Assembly: GCA_963778845.1 (NCBI GenBank)
Contig: CAVZVW010000010.1
Location: 89,706 to 153,705 of the forward strand
Direction of reading: 5' to 3'
Source of the DNA: CAVZVW01 sp963778845
GTDB taxonomy: Bacteria > Actinomycetota > Actinomycetes > Actinomycetales > Kineosporiaceae
DNA: 64,000 bases
In this document: piece by piece, positions 15,758 through 23,756 of the stretch
How the letters are laid out: each line of letters opens with the position of its first letter
Numbering within the stretch: position 1 is the first letter of the stretch
Made by a program: the position numbers and the translations under genes
The notes under the pieces: generated by a model
Database searches by the model: none
Seen by the model: only the letters and a program-made list of their open reading frames with translations
Told to the model about the DNA's origin: nothing

Positions 15758-18079
15758 ATGCCAGGCACGATCAGGGTCGCCGCCGAGGGGGTGACCGTCG
15801 CCGGCAGCAACCTCGCCATCGTTGCGGTCGTCGCGGCCATCGCCGTGCTCTCTCTGGGCATGGCCGCGCTCTTCCGCAGCCAGGTGCTCGCCGCCGACGA
15901 CGGCACAGACGCGATGAAGACCATCGCCCGCGCGGTGCAGGAGGGCGCTGCGGCGTACCTCAACCGCCAGTTCAGGACCTTGGCGGGCTTCGTCGTCATC
16001 GTGGTCCTGCTGCTGTTCCTGCTTCCTGCGGACACCGGCAGCATCCGCCTCGGCCGAAGCCTGTTCTTCGTGGTCGGCGCGGTGTTCTCCGCCACGATCG
16101 GGTACCTCGGCATGGGCCTGGCCGTCCGCGCCAACGTCCGGGTGGCGGCGGCAGCGCGGGCGGGGGGTTTGGCGGGTCGCGACGCCGGTATGCGGGTCGC
16201 CTTCCGTACCGGCGGGTTCGTCGGGATGGCGACGGTGGGCCTGGGTCTGCTCGGCGCCTCGATCGTCGTCCTGCTCTACAAGGGCGACGCTCCGGCGGTG
16301 CTGGAGGGGTTCGGCTTCGGCGCCGCTCTGCTCGCGATGTTCATGCGTGTCGGTGGCGGCATCTTCACCAAGGCGGCGGACGTCGGTGCCGACCTGGTCG
16401 GCAAGGTGGAGAAGGGGATCCCCGAGGACGACCCGCGCAACGCCGCGACGATCGCGGACAACGTCGGCGACAACGTGGGCGACTGCGCCGGCATGGCAGC
16501 GGACCTCTTCGAGTCCTACGCGGTGACGCTGGTGGCCGCCCTGATCCTCGGCAAGGCGGCGTTCGGCGAGCACGGGCTGGTGTTCCCGCTGATCGTGCCC
16601 GCGCTCGGCGCGGTCACCGCCGCAGTCGGGATCTTCCTCGTGAAGCCGCGTCAGGGGGAGAACGGCCTCGTAGCCATCAACCGCGCCTTCTACATCTCCG
16701 CCGTCATCTCGGCCGTGCTGTGCGGCGTCGCCGCTTACGCCTACCTGCCGTCGTCCTTCGCCGGCCTCACGGGCGGCAGCGCGTCGGTGCTGGCCATCGC
16801 GGGCGACCCGCGCAGGGTCGCGGTCGGCGCGGTGGTCATCGGCATCGTGCTCGCCGGCATCATCTTGTGGCTGACCGGCTACTTCACCGGTACGGACAAG
16901 CGCCCGACACGTGACGTCGCGCAGACCTCCCTGACCGGGGCCGCCACGGTCCTGCTGTCCGGGATCGGTGTGGGCCTGGAGTCGGCCGTCTACACGTCCG
17001 TGATCATCGGGGGGGCGGTGTACCTGGCCTTCCTGCTGGGCGGTGGCTCGGTCCTGCTGTCTCTCTTCCTCATCGCGCTGGCCGGGTGCGGCCTGCTCAC
17101 GACGGTCGGCGTCATCGTCGCCATGGACACGTTCGGCCCCGTCAGCGACAACGCGCAGGGCATCGCGGAGATGTCCGGCGACGTGCACGGCGAGGGCGCG
17201 CAGATCCTCACCGAGCTCGACGCGGTCGGCAACACCACCAAGGCGATCACCAAGGGGATCGCGATCGCCACCGCCGTGCTGGCGGCGACGGCGCTGTTCG
17301 GGTCCTACAGCGACGCGTTCACCAGCGCGATCGACAAGATCGGGTACCAGCTGACGAGCAAGGACACGAGCTTCATCACCAGCGTGGCCAGCCCCAACAC
17401 CCTCGTTGGGCTGATCATGGGTGCCGCCGTGGTCTTCCTGTTCTCCGGACTGGCGATCAACGCGGTCGGCCGGGCCGCCGGCGCCGTCGTCTTCGAGGTG
17501 CGCCGGCAGTTCCAGGAGCACCCCGGGATCATGGACGGCACGGAGCTGCCGGAGTACGGCAAGGTCGTCGACATCTGCACCAAGGACTCCCTTCGTGAGC
17601 TCGCGACCCCCGGCCTGCTGGCTGCGCTGGCGCCCATCGCCGTCGGGTTCGGGCTCGGCATCGGCCCGCTGGCGGGCTACCTGGCGGGAGCGATCGGCAC
17701 AGGTGCGCTCATGGCGATCTTCCTGGCGAACTCCGGAGGGGCCTGGGACAACGCGAAGAAGATCGTCGAGGACGGCGCCCACGGTGGCAAGGGTTCGGAG
17801 GCGCACGCCGCGACCATCATCGGGGACACCGTCGGCGACCCGTTCAAGGACACAGCCGGCCCGTCGATCAACCCGCTGATCAAGGTGATGAACCTGGTGT
17901 CGGTGCTCATCGCGCCGGCGATCGTCCAGCTCACCGTCGGGCCGGACAAGAGCTCGGCGCTGCGCATCGGCATCGCGGTGGTCGCCTTCGCCGTGATCGT
18001 GGGCGCGGTGGCGGTGTCGAGGCGGCGACCGATCGCGATCGCGTCACCGACGCCGGAGCCGGCAGAGATCACGGCCTGA
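15758..18079 (+). CDS. hppA: membrane-bound proton-translocating pyrophosphatase
   Basis: This is a 773-residue integral membrane H+-pyrophosphatase with about 15-16 helices. It hydrolyses cytoplasmic pyrophosphate and pumps protons outwards. The substrate motifs DVGADLVGKVE and DDPRNAATIADNVGDNVGD, and a second acidic motif around GDTVGDPFKDTAGPS, are intact. The sequence GNTTKAITKG carries Lys where K+-dependent enzymes carry Ala, so a K+-independent H+ pump is predicted. ATG at 15758 is chosen because GAGGAGG ends four bases upstream; a longer frame exists but is Arg-rich and implausible. A strong hairpin follows at 18124-18174. Confidence 0.95.
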   Translation: MPGTIRVAAEGVTVAGSNLAIVAVVAAIAVLSLGMAALFRSQVLAADDGTDAMKTIARAVQEGAAAYLNRQFRTLAGFVVIVVLLLFLLPADTGSIRLGRSLFFVVGAVFSATIGYLGMGLAVRANVRVAAAARAGGLAGRDAGMRVAFRTGGFVGMATVGLGLLGASIVVLLYKGDAPAVLEGFGFGAALLAMFMRVGGGIFTKAADVGADLVGKVEKGIPEDDPRNAATIADNVGDNVGDCAGMAADLFESYAVTLVAALILGKAAFGEHGLVFPLIVPALGAVTAAVGIFLVKPRQGENGLVAINRAFYISAVISAVLCGVAAYAYLPSSFAGLTGGSASVLAIAGDPRRVAVGAVVIGIVLAGIILWLTGYFTGTDKRPTRDVAQTSLTGAATVLLSGIGVGLESAVYTSVIIGGAVYLAFLLGGGSVLLSLFLIALAGCGLLTTVGVIVAMDTFGPVSDNAQGIAEMSGDVHGEGAQILTELDAVGNTTKAITKGIAIATAVLAATALFGSYSDAFTSAIDKIGYQLTSKDTSFITSVASPNTLVGLIMGAAVVFLFSGLAINAVGRAAGAVVFEVRRQFQEHPGIMDGTELPEYGKVVDICTKDSLRELATPGLLAALAPIAVGFGLGIGPLAGYLAGAIGTGALMAIFLANSGGAWDNAKKIVEDGAHGGKGSEAHAATIIGDTVGDPFKDTAGPSINPLIKVMNLVSVLIAPAIVQLTVGPDKSSALRIGIAVVAFAVIVGAVAVSRRRPIAIASPTPEPAEITA

Positions 18080-18123
18080 GGCGCCAGGCGCTGCGATCCA
18101 GGCGCCGGCCTGGCGGGCCGGAA

Positions 18124-18174
18124 CAGAGGGGGGCTCCCCCCGGGATCTCAACCCGGGCGGAGCCCCGCCCTCTG
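18124..18174. terminator. strong GC-rich hairpin between convergent hppA and cvnD
   Basis: CAGAGGGGGGCTCC... (18124-18144) pairs with ...GGAGCCC...CCTCTG (18152-18174), closing on a CCCGGG stem with loop ATCTCAA. It sits 45 bases after the hppA stop and about 70 bases before the end of the convergent GTPase gene, so it can serve both strands. There is no T-tract, as is common in high-GC actinobacteria. Confidence 0.7.
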
Positions 18175-18242
18175 CTCTGACAACCTCAGCCTTGTGAACC
18201 TCGGGCTGTGACCTCAGGCTTGTGAACCTCGCAGCGTTCCCC

Positions 18243-18818
18243 TCAGACGCGTACCCATGTCCGCAGTGCGTGCTCCACCAGCGCGATGAGCGTCTGCTTG
18301 GCCGACTCCCTCTCGCGGGCGTCGCACACCAACACAGGGACCTGCGGGTTGAGCTGCAGGGCGTCTCGCACCTCGTCGGGGCGGTGCCGCAGGACGCCGT
18401 CGAAGGCGTTGACGGCCACGATGAACGGCAGGTGGCGCGCCTCGAAGAAGTCGATCGGACCGAAGCAGTCCTCCAGGCGGCGCGTGTCGACCAGGACGAC
18501 AGCCCCGATGGCGCCGCGGACAAGGTCGTCCCACATGAACCAGAAGCGGTTCTGCCCGGGAGACCCGAACAGGTACAGCACAAGCTCGCTGTCGATGCTG
18601 ATCCGACCAAAGTCCATCGCCACTGTCGTGGTCGTCTTGTTCGGTGTCGCGGACAGGTCGTCCACGCCAAGGCTCGCCGAGGTCATCACCGCCTCGGTGC
18701 GAAGTGGGACGATCTCCGACACGGCACCCACGAATGTGGTCTTGCCGGCTCCGAACCCACCCGAAACGACGATCTTCGTCGAGCGGGTGGGCCGGCTCTC
18801 AGAGCCGTTGAAGGCCAC
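18243..18818 (-). CDS. cvnD: small GTPase of a conservon (CvnD type)
   Basis: This 191-residue Ras-like/MglA-type GTPase has a P-loop GGFGAGKTT (about 20-28), a switch region around TTTTVAMDFG, the G3-like LFGSPGQNRFW and the base-recognition motif NAFDG in place of NKxD. In actinobacteria this protein follows a roadblock and a DUF742 protein behind a sensor kinase, forming a membrane-associated signalling complex resembling a G-protein system. Its start lies inside the end of the DUF742 gene (20-base overlap). Conservons regulate development, antibiotic production or motility-like functions; the target here is unknown. Confidence 0.9.
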   Translation of the reverse strand: MAFNGSESRPTRSTKIVVSGGFGAGKTTFVGAVSEIVPLRTEAVMTSASLGVDDLSATPNKTTTTVAMDFGRISIDSELVLYLFGSPGQNRFWFMWDDLVRGAIGAVVLVDTRRLEDCFGPIDFFEARHLPFIVAVNAFDGVLRHRPDEVRDALQLNPQVPVLVCDARERESAKQTLIALVEHALRTWVRV

Positions 18819-19458
18819 TGAGCACCCTCCTCAGGAAAGTGGGGTCGCGTTCGTCCCCAGTATCGGCCGAGGTGCCCATCACCTCGACGAGTCCTAGCTC
18901 CACCATGTCGGCGATGATCACCCGCGCGACTCCGATAGGAGTCGAGAGCCGGGCCGAGATCTCGGCGACAGAGACGGTGGCATGACACAGCTGAACGACC
19001 GTTGCGTGCTCAGGCGACAGGAGCGGCACGATCGAGTCGTCGTGTCCCTGCTCGGTCGTGATCACCAGTGCCTCGATCTCGAAGTCACGGACCGGGCGGG
19101 TACGACCCCCGGTCCGGGCATAAGGGCGAACCATGGACGGCGTGCTCGGGTCCGGGTCCAGTGCCCAGTCCAGGTCGTCCGACCGGCTGAAACGCCGCTC
19201 CAACGACTCGGGGTACAGCTGAGCCCAGGAGTCCGGCCCCAGGTCCGACGGCCAAGCGGTCTCGTCGGCCTGCCATACCTCGACGCCGTCGTCCTGCTCG
19301 CCGGTCCACGCCAGCGGGCCTGGCACGGTCCCCGAGGGCAGCTCGACTCGCTCGGGAGCGCCACGGCCACGTGCCCTGAGGCGACCGCCGGGCCGGTCGG
19401 GTCCGGACGCCCCTTGCGACCACTCCGGCGCGGATTCGTGGTCAGCCATCGCCGTCAC
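18799..19458 (-). CDS. cvnC: DUF742 protein of the conservon (CvnC type)
   Basis: This 219-residue protein has a variable acidic first half and a C-terminal DUF742 winged-helix-like domain (about 110-215): RPYARTGGRTRPVRDFEIEA, then LLSPEHATVVQLC and RLSTPIGVARVIIADM. DUF742 proteins bridge the roadblock protein and the GTPase. The start may be GTG at 19458 or the ATG three codons later (MADHES). It overlaps cvnD and follows cvnB by 11 bases, so the operon is compact. Confidence 0.9.
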   Translation of the reverse strand: MTAMADHESAPEWSQGASGPDRPGGRLRARGRGAPERVELPSGTVPGPLAWTGEQDDGVEVWQADETAWPSDLGPDSWAQLYPESLERRFSRSDDLDWALDPDPSTPSMVRPYARTGGRTRPVRDFEIEALVITTEQGHDDSIVPLLSPEHATVVQLCHATVSVAEISARLSTPIGVARVIIADMVELGLVEVMGTSADTGDERDPTFLRRVLSGLQRL

Positions 19459-19469
19459 TCACGCCGGCG

Positions 19470-19898
19470 TCAGGTCCGTCCGGCCCAGCCGCCCGCCGCT
19501 GCGTGACGCAGCTCGGGGGACAAGTGCTGACCGACGCGGTCCACGAGCATGGTCATCTCGTACCCGATCAGCCCGATGTCGGACGTCGGCGCAGCGAGCA
19601 CTGCCAGCCACGAGCCGTCGGAGATCGCCATGAGCAGCAGGAAGCCGCCCTGCATCTCGACGATGGTCTGGACCACGCCGCCGGCCGAGAAGCACAGGGC
19701 AGCGCCGTTGGTCAGGCTGCCGAGCCCGGAGGCGACCGCCGAGAGCTGGTCGGCACGATCTCGCGGCAAGCCCGCGGAGGCCGCCATGAGCAGCCCGTCC
19801 GCCGAGACGACCGCAGTGTGCGCGACACCTGAGACCCGATGGGTGAACCCGTCGACAAGCCAAGCGATGTCTGTGACGGACCCGGTGCTGGTGCTCAC
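19470..19898 (-). CDS. cvnB: roadblock/LC7-domain protein of the conservon (CvnB type)
   Basis: This 142-residue roadblock/LC7 domain (MglB-like) has the typical order: SVTDIAWLVDGFTHRV helix, HTAVVSADGLLMAAS strand pair and a LLLMAISDGSWLAVLA strand. In this family it acts as GAP or scaffold for the small GTPase. ATG at 19898 overlaps the kinase stop by four bases (ATGA). The Ala/Gly-rich tail after residue 125 varies between homologues. Confidence 0.92.
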   Translation of the reverse strand: MSTSTGSVTDIAWLVDGFTHRVSGVAHTAVVSADGLLMAASAGLPRDRADQLSAVASGLGSLTNGAALCFSAGGVVQTIVEMQGGFLLLMAISDGSWLAVLAAPTSDIGLIGYEMTMLVDRVGQHLSPELRHAAAGGWAGRT

Positions 19899-22800
19899 TG
19901 ATCTCCTCCCTGGTCACCGGGGTGATCCCCGGTCTTCTGTGCTTGGGTGTCCCCGCGGTCGTCACTGACCGGCACGGGGGCTCCGAACAGGCTCACCTCG
20001 CCGGCTGTCCCGGGTGCGGCGTGCCGTCGCGCCTCGCGAGCCGACGACAACCCGCGCTGGTAGCTGCCGAGCCTGCCCCGGACGATCTCCGGGTCGACCG
20101 CTACGGCCCCGGCGACGTCGGGCCGACCCGGCGAACGGGCAGGTGCGGCGGCCTCGCTCGCACTCGGCACGAGGTTGGCGCCAGGGCTTCGCCGAGGCAG
20201 GCCCGCTTGCGTTGTGCCTGCCGTGTCGGGTGCGGAGGCCGCACGCGCCGTGGCGGCCACCCATTCCTGGTCGCCCAGGGCGGCCCAGCTGTCCACCGAC
20301 CCAGCGTCGCCCACGCCGGTGGGTGCCGGCTCCCTGCTGGCAAGACCCAGATCGGCCGATGCGGCCGCAGGCGCGATGTCACGGCGCTCGCCGTTGGCCG
20401 CAACGTCGGGCGTGCGTAGGTCGATCACCAGGTCGGCGTCCTTCACCGTGGACAGCGGCGGACGCGAGGCCTGACCGCTGCCCACTCCCACGAGGGTCGG
20501 CGCGGCGAACCAGGCGGACACCGTGTCGAAGATGGGGGTGGGTGCGCTGAGGTCGGGCGGTGTGTCGTCACCGATGAGCGGTCGGTCGGGGTCTACCGGG
20601 TGGTAGGCGCCGAGGCGGGCATCGGCTGCGGTGCGCGCGGCCCGCTCGGTCGGCAGGAGCTCGTCCCAGGACGGAAGAGAGGGCTGCTGCGGTGTGGGAG
20701 CCAGCTCTGGCTCGCGTGTCGGCAGTGCGGCGCTGCTCGTGACCGCGGCCTCAGGAGGCGTGGCCGTACGGGCCGCGAACGCCGCGGCCGCCCCTCTCAG
20801 GGCGCCGCCGGTCGGGCCGGTGGGGCCGGCCGCAGCGGCACCGGTCAGCGCGCTCTGGGAGCCGAACATGCTCCCGGCAGGAGCCGGTGGAGCAGCGCCG
20901 GGGGCACCGGCCGCGCCGGGAGTGCGGGTCGGCAGCGGTCGGCGGGGCAGCCCCGTGCTGAGGCCGCCCGTCGTGGCCGGCACGGCGGACGGGTTCAGGG
21001 CGGCCGTGTCGGCGGCGCCCGCCACCGACGTGGTGGGGTACGTCGCGAAGCCGCCGAAGCTGGCGGCTGCAGCACCTGCGGCCACCACGCCCGCGCCTGC
21101 GGTGGCTCCGGCGCCTGCGGTGGCTCCGGCGCCCGTGAAGGTGCCGATGCCGGTGCCGACCCGGGGCTGCTCGCCTGTGCTCGCCGGCGCGCCGAGGACC
21201 AGCGCCGGCGGCACGGACACCTGGGCGACCGTGCCCGGTGCGCCCTGCCGCTGGCTCAGCCACACGCTCAAGCCTCCGCGCTGTGCCAGTCGGGACACCA
21301 CGTACAGACCCATGCGTGAGGGCACAGTGCTGTCGAGTGACTCCGGGGCGGCCAGCCGGGCGTTGATCCGCTCGAGCTCCTTGACCGGGATGCCGACGCC
21401 GGAGTCCACGATCTCGACCAGCAGGCCACCCGGTGGCGTGAACGCCGCGGAGAGCAGGATCGGGCTCGACGGCGGGGAGTACATAGCGGCGTTGTCGAGC
21501 AGCTCGGCCAGCAGGTGGACCAGCCCGCCGGCCGACGGCCCGGCGATGGAGGCGCTGCCGACCGGCTGCAGCCGCACACGCTCGTACTGCTCCATCTCCG
21601 AGGTCGCAGCCCGGAAGAGCTCGGCGATCGGCACCGGTGCGGCGCTTCGGGTTCGCACGCTCGACCCGGCCAGAACGAGCAGGTTGTCGTTGTAGCGACG
21701 CATCCGTGCTGCGAGGTGGTCCAGCCGGAAGAGGTTGCGCAGCTGGTCGGGGTCCTGCTCGGTGCTCTCCAGCTCGTCGATGACGGCGAGCTGCTTCTCG
21801 ACCATCGACTGGCTGCGACGGGACATGTTGACGAACGCCTCGTCCAGGGCACGCCGCAGACGAACCTGGCCCGCAGCCATCTTGACCGCCTGCCGGCTGA
21901 GGCCGTCGACCGCGGCCGCCACCTCGACGGTCTCCGGGCCGACGGCGACGCCGTAGGGCAGCACGGGCGGCAGGTCGACGGGAGCGTCCGGCCCTTCGTT
22001 CTCGATCCGGCGCACGGCGGCGGGGAGCTGGCTGTTCGCCACGTCGAGGGCACCGGCCCGCAGCCGCCGCAACGGGTCGCTGACCGAGCGTGCGATGGCC
22101 GCGGCGGCCAGGGCCACGATGAGCAGGGTGAGCAGGGCAAGCACACTCGTCACGCCCACCCGGATGAGCGCGGACTGCTCGGCTGCGGTGGCGGCGTCGT
22201 GCAGGCCTTGGCCGATCGAGTCGACCAGACCGTTGAGGCTGTCCAGCCTCGTGCCCGCCGCGATGTAGAAGGCGGTGGGGTCGCCGGGGGAGGTCTCGGT
22301 GTCCTTGGCCAGCAGGTAGGTCACGTCACGCCGGAAGAGGTCGAGCCGGACGTCGTCCGCCCGCACCGACAGGAGGGCCACCCGCTGGGCGGGGGTCACG
22401 TGCGGCTCGGCCTGGTCGAGCTGAACCCTCTCGGTGGCGTCGAGCAGGCTGAGGGTGTGGTAGGTGGGTGAGTCCATGGCGTTGCCCTGCAGCGACAGCC
22501 CCAGCAGGTCGCGCTCCTGGGCGGCGGCGGCGGCCGCCTCGGTCGTCGCGGCGAGAGCCGTGGCCTGGTCGGTGGTCGCCTTGTCCGAGGCCACCCTGGT
22601 GAGCTCGTCGGTCACCGCGATGTTGAGCTGGGTCAGGGCGTCGGTCATCGGTGTGAACGACTGGAAGACCAGGGCGAGGTTCCGGTTGGCCCCGGTCGCG
22701 GCCGCGCGCACGCTGGGCAGGCCGCCCAGGTCGCTGGTCGCGAGGGTCTCCGCGCTACGGATACCGGTGGGCCAGCCGCCGCTCGGCGCGCCGTCCAGCG

Positions 22801-23251
22801 TCGTGCGCAGCTGGGCGACGGCCTGGTCGGTGACCTTGCGCAGGCGGTCCAGCTTGGCCTTGGTGGACGCCGAGCCCGTGCGCAGGACCGTCATGGTCTG
22901 CGTGCGTTCCTGCTGCACGGCGGTGTTGGTCACGTGGGTGGCCAGCGCCAGGTTGACCAGCGGCCCGCTCCGCCGCGTCTCGCGCAGGTCGGTGACGGTC
23001 TGGTACACGATGATCCCGGAGCCGATGAGCACGGCGGCCATCGGGGCTGCGACCAGGGCGATGAGCTTGCGACGGATCGGCCATGTGGCCAGCCCGCGGC
23101 CGCGGCTGGGCCTGGGGGAGGGTTGAGGCGTGGTGGGCGCCGCGTCGTCCTGGCGGGTCGTCAGCGCAGCTGGGGGCTCGGAAACTCCCCGCAGCGTGCC
23201 TGTAGCCCCGGCCGGCGCCTGGTCCGGGGCGACCGTTCCGTGTCGCGACAC
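19895..23251 (-). CDS. cvnA: nitrate/nitrite-sensor-type histidine kinase of the conservon (CvnA type)
   Basis: This 1118-residue membrane kinase has TM1 at about 60-84, an extracytoplasmic NIT-type sensing domain to about 360, TM2 at about 362-388, a HAMP-like linker and a dimerisation helix containing RLDHLAARMRRYNDN. The ATPase N-box is ELLDNAAMYSPP (near 582) and the G-box VDSGVGIPV. The last 450 residues are Ala/Pro/Gly-rich and probably disordered. No canonical HExxN phospho-acceptor box is seen, which is usual for CvnA. The GTG start at 23251 has GGAGG eight bases upstream. It heads the four-gene operon; the ligand is unknown. Confidence 0.88.
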   Translation of the reverse strand: MSRHGTVAPDQAPAGATGTLRGVSEPPAALTTRQDDAAPTTPQPSPRPSRGRGLATWPIRRKLIALVAAPMAAVLIGSGIIVYQTVTDLRETRRSGPLVNLALATHVTNTAVQQERTQTMTVLRTGSASTKAKLDRLRKVTDQAVAQLRTTLDGAPSGGWPTGIRSAETLATSDLGGLPSVRAAATGANRNLALVFQSFTPMTDALTQLNIAVTDELTRVASDKATTDQATALAATTEAAAAAAQERDLLGLSLQGNAMDSPTYHTLSLLDATERVQLDQAEPHVTPAQRVALLSVRADDVRLDLFRRDVTYLLAKDTETSPGDPTAFYIAAGTRLDSLNGLVDSIGQGLHDAATAAEQSALIRVGVTSVLALLTLLIVALAAAAIARSVSDPLRRLRAGALDVANSQLPAAVRRIENEGPDAPVDLPPVLPYGVAVGPETVEVAAAVDGLSRQAVKMAAGQVRLRRALDEAFVNMSRRSQSMVEKQLAVIDELESTEQDPDQLRNLFRLDHLAARMRRYNDNLLVLAGSSVRTRSAAPVPIAELFRAATSEMEQYERVRLQPVGSASIAGPSAGGLVHLLAELLDNAAMYSPPSSPILLSAAFTPPGGLLVEIVDSGVGIPVKELERINARLAAPESLDSTVPSRMGLYVVSRLAQRGGLSVWLSQRQGAPGTVAQVSVPPALVLGAPASTGEQPRVGTGIGTFTGAGATAGAGATAGAGVVAAGAAAASFGGFATYPTTSVAGAADTAALNPSAVPATTGGLSTGLPRRPLPTRTPGAAGAPGAAPPAPAGSMFGSQSALTGAAAAGPTGPTGGALRGAAAAFAARTATPPEAAVTSSAALPTREPELAPTPQQPSLPSWDELLPTERAARTAADARLGAYHPVDPDRPLIGDDTPPDLSAPTPIFDTVSAWFAAPTLVGVGSGQASRPPLSTVKDADLVIDLRTPDVAANGERRDIAPAAASADLGLASREPAPTGVGDAGSVDSWAALGDQEWVAATARAASAPDTAGTTQAGLPRRSPGANLVPSASEAAAPARSPGRPDVAGAVAVDPEIVRGRLGSYQRGLSSAREARRHAAPGTAGEVSLFGAPVPVSDDRGDTQAQKTGDHPGDQGGDQ

Positions 23252-23756
23252 GTGTTGACCCTCCCTGCCGCCGCTGGGGCGGCGAACATTCTTCCTGGCC
23301 TGGTCCCGGACGGCGGCGCGTGACGGCATTGTCAGCGCACGCCCTCGGGTGGGTCTGCCCGATGGTGACAGATTGCGGTGGCCCGAGGCTACGCGGTGAT
23401 TGCGCGTTCGGGGAACCGACAGTGACGCACCTCAAGGAATCGGGCGGACAACAACCCCGTAGCGTCCTCGTCGCATCACGCAGGGTCACGTGAGCGCCTC
23501 TTCGATCCCATTTGGCGTGACAGGTCTGGATACAGTCTAGACGCCCAGGGGTGTGACGTCGGCCGGCACCGCACCCCGGCCGGGGCGCCCCGACGTCTCC
23601 AGCCCCGGCGGTTTCTGACGCCGGAGGGCGAGCCGCGAGCGCGCCCGTCCCCGGTGCGTCGCGTCGTCTCGGTGCCTCGCGATTTTCGGACCTGGGCCCT
23701 GCGGGGTTTACCGTGCTGGCGCAGGCGGCCGACGAGGCCGATGATGATCGAGAGGC
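23252..23756. other. divergent intergenic region between cvnA and topA
   Basis: About 500 bases carry no gene and should hold the promoters of the conservon (leftward) and topA (rightward). GGTCTGGATACAGTCTAGAC near 23522-23541 is AT-richer than its surroundings and contains an imperfect GTCTGGATAC/GTCTAGAC palindrome, a candidate promoter or operator. No hairpin terminator is evident. Confidence 0.4.

Noticed and set aside
15734..17806. A 690-codon minus-strand frame opposite hppA
   Set aside because: The coding strand is decided by the highly conserved pyrophosphatase; the opposite frame is low-complexity Asp/Arg/Gln-rich.
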